NCBI GenBank assembly: GCA_032718475.1
Contig: JAUCBJ010007530.1
Span: 1 to 27,319, forward strand
Source of the DNA: Nemertoderma westbladi
Taxonomy: Eukaryota; Xenacoelomorpha; Nemertodermatida; Nemertodermatidae
Direction: 5' to 3'
DNA: 27,319 nucleotides
The notes under the pieces are model-generated. The model was not told the origin of the DNA. It worked only from the letters and a program-made list of their open reading frames with translations, and did no database searches. Of this stretch, positions 19,181-27,319 are shown in pieces. The stretch's first letter is position 1; each line of letters opens with the position of its first letter. The translations under genes and the position numbers were made by a program.

Positions 19181-19312
19181 TTGAGTGTAGCTGAAGATGT
19201 TCAACCGGTAGTGAGTATAGCTGGAGATGTTCAACCGGTAGTGAATGTTCAAACAGACAATGTTCAATGTAGACAATGTTCAATCAGTTGTGAGTGTAGC
19301 TGGAGATGATTT
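19181..19312 (+). repeat. 30-bp minisatellite encoding VSIAGDVQPV
   Basis: Units 19181-19210 and 19211-19240 are exact 30-mers differing by few bases (GTGAGTATAGCTGGAGATGT plus TCAACCGGTA). A degenerate unit and a third GTGAGTGTAGCTGGAGATG follow at 19288. The frame is open across the first units and gives a 10-residue repeat, (L/V)S(V/I)A(E/G)DVQPV. Related units reappear at 20603-20660 on the far side of a LINE-A insertion. Confidence 0.75.
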
Positions 19313-19325
19313 GGGTTACGTATAA

Positions 19326-20599
19326 AGGTCGTGGGACCACGTGAGCCCATTTTTTCACTTAGAAGGATAATTGAGGAGTTATCAAAAAAGAAAGACAGGC
19401 ATCTGGCTGTTATCTTTGTTGACTTCTTTAAGGCCTTTGATTCAGTCTCTCGCTCACGTATGTTCAGCATACTTTCATTATATGGGATTCCTGATGAAAT
19501 TATTGCAGCAATCAGATCAGTATACGATGGTTCGACAACATTTGTATTATTTTTGCTATTGCTACTACTGTTGACGGTGACACAGAACCATTCGAAATGC
19601 TATGGGGAGTCCTCCAAGGAGACACACTTGCGCCATTCTTGTTCATAATTGTGGTTGACTATGTTCTACTAATGACCTTAGATTATCATAATGATGATGG
19701 GGTGATGGTAACTGCACCTACTGGCTCCAGAAGTCGAGGAAATCCTGCAAAGTACCTAACTCATCTAGACTTTGCTGATGACTTAGGAGTACTCTCCTAA
19801 TCACTAGAAGGAGACGAACAGCTCCTCAGCTCATTAGAAAATTTTGACAGTTAACTTTGAAAGTCCTCAGCAAGTCTCTGACCGGATGAGCATAAGCTCA
19901 AAGGATGGTATGCTTGAGCAAGTGGAAGACTTCTGTTACCTGGGATCATGGATCCGGAAGTCAGGTGAGGACCTTCGAATACGTAAGGGAAAGGCATGGG
20001 CAGCCTTGAATAGGCTTTCCAGGATTTGGAAGTCACCAAGAATTAATCGGAAACTTAAGGTCCGATTATTTAGAGCAGCAGTAGTTCCAGTACTCCTCTA
20101 TGGGAGTCCATGCTGGGCTCTAACTGCTGAGGACACCAAATCTCTGGATGGCACATTCACAAGAATGCTACGCCGGGTTCATTGTGTCAAGTACAATGCA
20201 CACATCTCCAACCAGACACTATATAACATTGGAGGTGTCTCATTGGTTCCCCCAAGCTTGACACTTGAACACTCCGCTTTGCAGGAGATTGTTTTCGCAG
20301 TGAGGACCAGCCTGTGCATAATCTTGTGCTTTGGCAGCCCCATGGAGAAAATAAGCATGGTGGACAGCACATGACTTTTGTGAGACGCCTCTTACAGGAC
20401 ACTGGTTTTGTAGATGCGAATAGTCTCGCGAAAGTCATGGGGGATAGTGAGTTGTGCGGTGAATCTTAGTAGATAAGCCGGCATAGCATTCTTAATGAAC
20501 CCTGCATTGGGCTTGTCAATTGTGGATTGCATGGTGGTAGCAAAATATTTTTGTTAAGCCACCATCTCAATGACCAGTTTCAATGCAGCAGGCCGATTA
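19326..20599 (+). mobile_element. LINE-A copy, longest RT segment, frame-broken
   Basis: A plus-strand copy truncated at its 5' end. First frame: RRIIEELSKKKDRHLAV, motif A VIFVDFFKAFDSVSRSRM, SLYGIPDEIIAAIRSVYDGS. After a frame break near 19550, in a CTATTGCTACTACTGTTG stretch, a second frame has motif B WGVLQGDTLAPFLFIIVVDY and motif C DFADDLGVLS. A stop at 19798-19800 precedes a third segment (19844-20266) with EDFCYLGSWIRKSGEDLRIR, LKVRLFRAAVVPVLLYG and SNQTLYNIGGVSLVP. The remainder is further shifted, and about 80 bp of unrelated sequence sits in the 3' UTR before CAATGCAGCAGGCCGATTA; no TAG tail. It supplies the RT middle that the 10254-11440 copy lacks. Inactive. Confidence 0.9.
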
Positions 20600-20602
20600 T
20601 AG

Positions 20603-20737
20603 AGTTTAGCGGGAGATGTTCAATGTTTAGTGAGTGTAGCTGAAGATGTTCACGGTGAAGTAATGACGAATCGAGATTTATTTGTTTTAGAAGCCTACAA
20701 CAACAATATCAGAGATGATGAGGGCACAGAACAGTAG
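20603..20737 (+). pseudogene. Open frame continuing the SVAGDVQ repeat protein
   Basis: A 44-codon frame begins SLAGDVQCLVSVAEDVHGEV and goes on to a non-repeat tail MTNRDLFVLEAYNNN, then an acidic end and a stop at 20735-20737. It directly follows the 3' edge of the 19326-20599 LINE-A copy, and its first two units match the 10-residue repeat coded at 19181-19240. Inference: this is the downstream half of a repeat-coding exon split by the retrotransposon. No family recognised; no start codon or splice signals assigned. Confidence 0.35.
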
Positions 20738-20989
20738 AAAATATTGAGACAATAATAATTGAGAAGGTATTGTTTTATCTCTTAGGCCTACGGATTCTCA
20801 TAGCATCAATCTTGAGTATGACACTCTACCTGATTCTATGGCAATCAATAGCGGGGTAAATGACGAGTAATCAATGCTAACGGAAGATGGTGACCATGAA
20901 TAAGTTTCCAACAGCAGGTGTGGCAAGATGACCACAATCCAGACAGCGCAAACAGTTATAAAAATAGGGAGTCTGGGCTGTCCCATGGA
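20738..20989. other. Spacer between LINE-A copies
   Basis: Nothing supported; short frames on the minus strand have no family signal. Confidence 0.4.
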
Positions 20990-21522
20990 ATAAAAGGGAA
21001 TCTAAAGGTTCGATTCTCTTTAGAGCAGCAGTAGAACCAGTACTCGTATATGGGAATCTATGCTGGCTTCTAACTGCAGAGGATTCCAAATCTCTGGATG
21101 GCACTTTCACAAGAATGATGCGCCGGGTTCATTGTGTCAAGTACAATGAAAACATCTCCAATCAGACTCTATACAACATTGGAGGAAACATCCATTAGTC
21201 TTCCTTAGCTTGACACTTGACCTGAACCGCTTCCGCTTTGCAGGACATTGCTTTCGCCGTGAGTACCAGCCAGTGCATAATCTTGTACTTTGGCAGCCTC
21301 ATGGAGTGAATAAGCATGGTGGACAGCCCATGCCTTTCTTGGAACGCCTGTTAGAGGCGTATCTAAACACTGGCCTTGAAGATGCGGATGATCTAGCAAA
21401 TGTCATGGGTGGTAGGGAGATGTGACAGCGCAATTTTGTTGACAAGCCGGCACAGCATTATTAATATATATGTAATACATAATAATGCAGTTGCAATGCA
21501 GCATGCTGATAGTAGAAATAGT
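20990..21522 (+). mobile_element. LINE-A fragment, diverged 3' region
   Basis: Begins at sequence related to NRKLKVRLFRAAV and continues through recognisable but frame-broken segments: LDGTFTRMMRRVHCVKYN, RFAGHCFRREYQPVHNLVLW, HGVNKHGGQPMPFL, DADDLANVMGGRE. There is an extra segment at about 21350-21370 relative to other copies, a premature stop at 21423, and a degenerate tail ATAGTAGAAATAGTA at about 21508-21522. More diverged than the 15511 copy, so older. Confidence 0.88.
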
Positions 21523-21996
21523 AATTATCAAAATAATGGTAATATTACAGTGTTTCTAATATAAGAGCTTTGCTTTATTGGACCCTTAGACCCACTAATA
21601 AGTCATTTAATGGGCCAGACTGTATCTGATAAAACCCCACATGCTAAAGATAACCCCCCTTAATTGTATGTTCTAACCTAACTATTGGGTTTCACAATCT
21701 GGCAAAACAACAGATATCAAATTAAATGGTCTAAAATGCGATCTACGTCTAAAAATATGTGCCCAAACAAATTATACGCTATTTTAGATTATATATAGTC
21801 AAAAATTAGATCGCATTACTTGAGATTTCTTAAAATATTCAGTTTTTTTCGTTTTTCTCAAAACTACAAAAATCGACTTAGGGGGTTTTGTCGAATTACC
21901 GACGATATACACTAGTGTTTAAACGGGATCAGACTTATCGGGATTCCCGGGATCGGCACCGGGATTGCAATTTTGAACAAAATTTTCTTAAGTTTT
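21523..21996. other. Spacer with CTGATAAAACCCC and its inverse
   Basis: No gene. CTGATAAAACCCC at 21626 and AACCCCCCTTA near 21653 face ACTTAGGGGGTTTTGTC at 21876-21892, enclosing about 250 bp of AT-rich sequence. This may be a small foldback element. Confidence 0.5.
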
Positions 21997-23480
21997 CAGT
22001 AGGGGAGACCGGGGCTAAATGACCCCTTAATGCGGAGGGGGGGGGGGGGGGGGGAATAACCCCCATGAACCTTTTTTTAAAATGGCTGTCAATTAGTGTT
22101 AAATGATAATATTGCTATTTTCTCATGGCCAACCACTGTATGAAAGGCCAAATAGCCAATATAGGAAAATTTGAAAAATTATAGCCTCCCCCTAGCGGCT
22201 GGTGGCGGAATTAAAGATTTCACTAAAATTGCTACTAGTCCCTCAATTTTGGTCCAAATATCTTGAAACCAACTTTTATGGACTCAGCGTCATCGACTCT
22301 ACAAAAGTTATCTTATAGAATTTTTAATAAGCTATTTTTATTTTAATTAATTAACTTAATTAATTAATTATCATATTTTTAATTAAAATTGGCTAATTAG
22401 AAAAAATGGAAATATTTATCAAAATTCCATAGGATTACTTTTAAAGAGCTTCCAAAGCTCGTTCGAATGAGCCAAAAACGATGAAAATTGGTTGAAAATT
22501 GACTGAGGAGTAGTAATTTGAAAATGAAAAATGTCATTTTGAGAAAATGCCCTTCAAAGTTTAAACCGTCCCGCCAAAATTGGCTGTCTGTGTTCTGGTT
22601 GGTTAATTATTTCTGGCACGAAGGAAGCATACCAATGAGCTAAAATGTTCATTACGGGGGTTTTCGGGGTCGCTGATTTCATTTCCGATGCCAGTTTTAA
22701 TTTTTGTGGAATCTAGTCTATCTGTCTGTCTGTCGGTCTTCTGGCTTTCTTACAAATTAGACGGACAGACCGTCATACGGAAAAAACAGTAATAACTCGA
22801 GAAGTGAAAGAGGTCTCTCTAAGCGGTTTTCAGATTTGTAATCCTCATTAAATTCTGCTCTAGGTGAAATATAAAGAAACAACAATTTGAAAATTTAACC
22901 TAAGGGGGGTGGTACCACCGCCCCCCACTTTATTGCGAGGATATTAAGCAGCAAAATAGGTTCATTTCATAGCAACTAAATGTATACTTGTGGCCACAAA
23001 CACATATAAGATGGCCTTGTGTTTTTACATCCATCATAAAAATTGTCATTTTTAAAGATTTCAAAATCGACGGGGCTAAATGGGCCGGGGTGACACATTT
23101 AGCCCCACATAATATGTGAATGTATAAATTGAAGGGTAAGACAAGAAGTAAACGGTTGCGGTTGCGGTTGATTGATTGATTGATAGGTATAGGGAGGGAT
23201 AATTAACAAAGTGGAAAAATGGGAAACGTCCATCAGTTTGTTAAATATGAGAGACCAAAGTCATCCCGTTTCTTACATCTCTAAGTCGAAAAATCTAAAA
23301 TTTTAAATAAATTACAGATTTCTGTAAACAGCAGTGTTGTGCCTATGGCGAACTCTATTTAGTGACTAGGCGGATATTTACAGTAGTAACGAATTGGTGC
23401 CTTGGTGGGGTGCAGGGGCTCAGATATTGGGGTGGCCCACTTAGCCCCAGTGGCCCACTTAGCCCCAGTGGCCCACAGTG
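21997..23480. mobile_element. Candidate non-autonomous DNA transposon, GGGGCTAAATG ends
   Basis: The left end CAGTAGGGGAGACCGGGGCT runs on to AAATG (21997-22021). The reverse complement of the right end reads CACTGTGGGCCACTGGGGCT then AAGTG (ending near 23480). Roughly 21 of 29 positions agree. TTAA occurs directly outside the right end and eight bases outside the left end. Internal copies of the motif at 23072-23082 and 23096-23106 form a perfect 11-bp hairpin, and the right end has the 18-bp GGCCCACTTAGCCCCAGT repeated twice. An 18-G run is at 22037-22054. No coding frame. Inference only: the boundaries are not proven. Confidence 0.45.
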
Positions 23481-25301
23481 TTAATAAGATGCGGGTTTTT
23501 GGCAAAATTATATCACTTTATTTCACACTGCTGATATATGAGTAAGATGGTTTACTGACATCCAGTAATCCAACAATTCGATATAATCAATACATTTACG
23601 TTCTGGTTCAAATATCCATGGGATATTCAAGAAATTTACTATCCATTTATACTTCGGTATCCCGTTCCAAAAAAGTAGGGATCGGGCAATTGAATTATAA
23701 ATTAATTGTCATTTAGAGTAAGCCTACAGAATAACCAATTATTATATTTTTATAGCTGACATAAAAGATTAGACCTACTGGCTTCCACAAAACTACCAAA
23801 ACTTTTCACGAATGTTATATTTGAGTTCTATAATCGTGATCAGCATCCAAAAAAACGTTATATACTGCAAATAAATTTATTTTAGTGAGCCATAAAAATT
23901 TTTGAAAATTTTACCACGAAAAATACCTAAGATGGGTTCTAGAAAGGGACCATAGCACGAAAACTAACATAGCCATGTAAATGGTGTTTTCGCTGTTGGA
24001 TAGGCCATTAAATTTTAGGAAAATTTACGAAATTTACGAAATTTTGTTTTCCCAACAAACCTGACTGAAAGATAGAGATGATTTACAAAACAATTTCTAA
24101 AATGACATCCCCCGGGCCAAATAGGGTTAGGTATAGGCCTAATAATTAATAGCCAATATAATTATAAATTTACAGTATAATTGTTTGCAGATATGACTTG
24201 CAGTTTTTCTGCACGAAGGACCCCACTCGAGTGTAATTGGTTGGCGTTGTGTATGGTTTAATTTATTGGGTGGTGATACTGTAATTATCTGGTAGCAGTA
24301 AATTTTAAATGCTCTTTGTTTGTGCTTGTTTCATGACGTACTGAAATATTCATGTCCCATTGTTTTAAAGTTGAATTTATGCGAAAGTGAATTTCGCATG
24401 TTAAAGTTGTATTAAAAATAAATCTGAACCTATAAAAAAAAATTATTATGCTAATGTTTAATCGTAATTTATTTTGGTTTAATATATTTTAATTCTAAAT
24501 CCCACTCCATCATAACATTGTTATCCCCCATGAATCTATAATTAAATAGCTGTCAATTAGCTATTATCTCAATCTCGTTATAACAATGCATGATTAGTTT
24601 TACCACCGTTTTCATTCCGTGAAATATCTGACGCTAATGGATATTGATGTTTCGCCATTAATCATTCACGCTGCGATTGTGGCGAGTGGGCTACTAGGGC
24701 AAAACTAAAACCGTTATCATTGAAAGAAACATGTTTTTCCAGTTTTGATTCGTAAACAACAGTACCATGCGAGGCCTGTTATCAATAATTAGTCATAGTT
24801 GGCACATCGTGTTTTCTTGCAAACGTGTTATTTTGCTAGCGTGTTTTCCATTTGAGAAGCAACATCATTACATGCTTTCGTCCACAAATATGTTTTCCTC
24901 TCTTAGAATCGAAGTAACTAAATCAGTAATATTTTGTGATTAATATAAATTGCTAGAAACGTAAATGACAAATATTAATATTTTTGCAGATAAACAGAAT
25001 AAATAATATTTTTTTCTCAAAACAATCTTGTTTTTAATAAAATACAGTACCAATGCTTTCATTATTTACATTAGCGTATTTCTTTGTCTACTCGCCAACG
25101 CAAGCATATTGTGTGGGCAGCAGGTTGAGTACAAAACAAAGACCAATAGAACAAAGACCCAAAACTTTACTGCCCGTTCTGTACAAAACAAAGGTTAGGT
25201 CCCATCGCCATTTCCATTTATAGGTGCAGGTTAAAAGGAGCAGGTTACAGAGGCGTGTTGGGGGAACCAAAATAATAAACGAAAGTTAACACATCTACCC
25301 T
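23481..25301. other. AT-rich spacer, no gene seen
   Basis: No long frame, RNA gene or recognisable element in 1.8 kb. GTACAAAACAAAG occurs twice (about 25129 and 25180). There are scattered TAATTA words and TAGGCCTA blocks. A conserved non-coding element cannot be judged without comparison. Confidence 0.5.
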
Positions 25302-26320
25302 CCTAAGGCAAAACCATGTAACTCAAAAAAATCGAGTTTTGAGAAAAATCAACCTAAAGTTAACGAATCTGCACGAAAACATGTGAATGTCTGTGTGAAC
25401 ATTTTAAACACTAAAGGTCAAATGGTATATTTAAATACATAGAAAGTCGGATAGTTATAAAACCCGAAAATAACGAAAAAGACGAATTTATCAGCGAAAA
25501 TATCAAAATTATCAAACAATCTACAAAACCTCGCTTTCTAATAAGATCGATATTATTAGAAGGCACACTTTACATTTTTTAATTAATTAAATCCGATAAT
25601 TTCGCCCCATTTTCGACCTTAAAAGTAATTTAATACCAAATACTGTCTGTTGGTTGGTTGTTGGGTGTTGACCAATAATGGCGGCTTGGATGAATCAACT
25701 CAGCATCAGCAGATCAGTACAGCGGGCCTACTTGTGTGTTACTGTACAAGCATGGTACGGTACAGCCTGAAACGGCAAAGTTGAAAGAAGTGGTCCGGTA
25801 CCCTAACCCAACACTGCAACAATGTAATTCCCATATAAATTTTTGCCTTACGGCATACGGTACCTTAACGCTACCTAGCCTTGGTGCGCACTGTACAGTG
25901 ACTGTCAGGCAAGTGGTCTTAGAGCTCTAAACTTAAGCTAGCTATTTAAAAAATGATTTTATTTTGATTTTCGAGTTACATGGATTTACCTTACAAATTC
26001 TAACCAGTTTAATTATATTACATCATGTCAATTATATAAATTTCAACAGCTGTTCCTAAGCCAAAACAATGTAACTCGCATGAGATACATGGTGTACAAT
26101 TATAGTTACATGGAGTGTCATTATCACATTAGGGATACATGGTTCTGCCTTGGCATGCCTTAACAAATTCATATAATGTAGTTACATTCTACCCCCTTTT
26201 TAAACCCTTTAGAGTTTAGATGCACTCTATTAAGTTCTACCACTAGATAGAGTTCGCCGTAAGCTTTAAAATGATACCAATATCTCATTTTTGTCAAAAT
26301 TCAAGTTACTCTGCCTTAGG
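25302..26320. repeat. Motif CCTAAGGCA..CATGTAACTC in both orientations
   Basis: Plus copies at 25302-25324 and 26055-26078; minus copies at 25968-25992, 26104-26113 (partial), 26137-26153 and 26304-26320. The outermost pair is CCTAAGGCA facing TGCCTTAGG, 9 bp perfect. Beside several copies the words CGAGTT and AACTCGAAAA extend the match. Non-coding throughout; the only sizeable frame (25736-25930) has no family signal and few protein-like features. It could be one element of about 1 kb with inverted ends and internal copies. Confidence 0.55.
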
Positions 26321-27114
26321 ACGGCAGACATGTTACAAGATTATGCAGGTCTTTATAATTTGGTCTTTGTTTTGTTCCCACCGGTCGTGGGCAGCTACTG
26401 TAGCTATAGCTATGGCAACCTACAGTAAGATTGAGTGAGTCATCAAAAATTATCGTTTGGGTTTCTACCGATCGGTTATGCTACGGCTACGGGATAGTAA
26501 TATTTACCGACCGTTGTCACCGGTTATTACCGGCTATTAACAGTTATCCAATTTTTTTCACAGGTTATCCAACAGTTATCGAAAATGAATATAAAAAGGC
26601 CAAAAATAGTCTCCCGGCTGTCTGGGATATCATTTTTACATTTATTTTAAGGACAGGAGTTCTCCTTAAATATGTAGTTGTAACGGTACCACGTAGGCCC
26701 CTACTGACTGATATCAGGATATGCAGCCGTGGTTACAAACATTTTGGTAGACCTACCTCTTTATATGGTTTTCCACTGCATCGCCAAAAGTATATACACT
26801 CGAGTTGATCATCATAAAAGTACTGTACAAAGTTGTCATGTGATTGATAATAATTTTAAAGAAATACAGAATTGGTGGTAAATAAGATCACACATCAAAT
26901 GGCACGCACAATCATTGTATAAACTAGCGAACTAGATGTTCAAGGTGAGAAGTTCGAACAACCTTTCGAACAAACTCTGTTCACTTTGGATAACCTATTG
27001 TGTAAGATCAATTGCGTAGCTATTATTAAACACTTTTGGCTTAGGTGTTTATATTTTGTGTGTCTGTTTGTTTGTGTTTGGAGCTCATTTACTCCATACT
27101 AATAAACATGTATT
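26321..27114. other. Spacer; unrecognised 125-codon frame at 26431-26808
   Basis: A plus-strand frame at 26431-26808 is long for AT-rich DNA, but its predicted protein shows no motif, no clear signal peptide, and only a weak hydrophobic patch (WDIIFTFILRTGVLL). Upstream are repeated ACCG and AACAGTTATCCA words (26490-26585). I do not call a gene here, but the frame is worth noting. Confidence 0.3.
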
Positions 27115-27319
27115 CCTACAGAACGACAAGAGACAAGAGTCACACATGAATTTGGACACAAAAATTGATCCCAGTTCCCAAGAAGGCGAGGTAAACCAAT
27201 CGACGGATCTTTTTCGGGGAACTCGTTGATCTTGATTGCTGCAAAGCTATACATTATAATTATTTGAAATCGCACCAGGGATCCTGATGAGAGACTGTAG
27301 GTCTTTTTCCATCATTTAG
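27115..27319 (+). mobile_element. LINE-A fragment, N-terminal RT part, cut by window end
   Basis: CCAGTTCCCAAGAAGG, TTTTTCGGGGAACTCG and ATTGCTGCAAAGCTATACA match, with substitutions and indels, the stretch of the 10254-11440 copy coding PVPKKGNL...GISLISIAAKLYNRIL; the match goes on to ATCGCACCAGGGATCC. Frames are shifted, so it is dead. It probably continues past the window. Confidence 0.8.

Noticed and set aside
25736-26808. Frames 25736-25930 and 26431-26808 as genes
   Set aside because: No motif, odd composition and dense local repeats; length alone is not convincing.
1-27319. tRNA, rRNA, CRISPR array, bacterial operons
   Set aside because: No B-box with a matching cloverleaf, no rRNA-like conserved stretch, and repeats have no CRISPR-like regular spacers; the sequence is eukaryotic.

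Overview
This is eukaryotic, AT-rich, mostly non-coding DNA. It has a gene with a likely intron border and polyadenylation signals, non-LTR and LTR retrotransposons, minisatellites and inverted-repeat clusters, and no operons or bacterial signals. Frequent TAGGCCTAC-type words in the spacers and an animal Golgi glycosyltransferase suggest a marine invertebrate deuterostome, most likely an echinoderm. That placement is inference and was not tested by alignment.

Layout. 1-250: a minus-strand open frame runs off the left edge (possible 5' end of an unknown gene). 351-716 and about 1650-2235: two tandem repeats (110-126 bp and 287 bp units). 3757-3908: a small piece of a non-LTR element called LINE-A here. 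4048-9118: a nearly complete, GC-rich Ty3/gypsy-type LTR retrotransposon on the minus strand, with both LTRs, primer-binding site, polypurine tract, gag and pol; pol is broken by one frameshift. 9119-10253: AT-rich spacer with a GCAGCGGCA-motif cluster and a run of 27 G. 10254-11440: a LINE-A copy (minus) with an internal deletion. 11593-15221: the one host gene, a GT17-family N-acetylglucosaminyltransferase (MGAT3-like) whose coding part lies in one exon on the plus strand. 15511-16054: LINE-A 3' end. 16284-16589: small inverted-repeat cluster. 17080-18062: CR1-like RT fragment (minus). 18660-21900: several more LINE-A pieces nested in sequence holding a 10-residue coding minisatellite. 21997-23480: a non-coding candidate DNA transposon with GGGGCTAAATG ends. 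25302-26320: another short motif repeated in both orientations. 27115-27319: a last LINE-A piece cut by the window end.

The genes do not form a pathway. The glycosyltransferase is the only confident host gene; almost everything else recognisable is mobile DNA in varied states of decay. The least explained part is a recurring pattern: at least four unrelated short motifs, each clustered in several copies in both orientations, in non-coding DNA between 16 and 26.3 kb.
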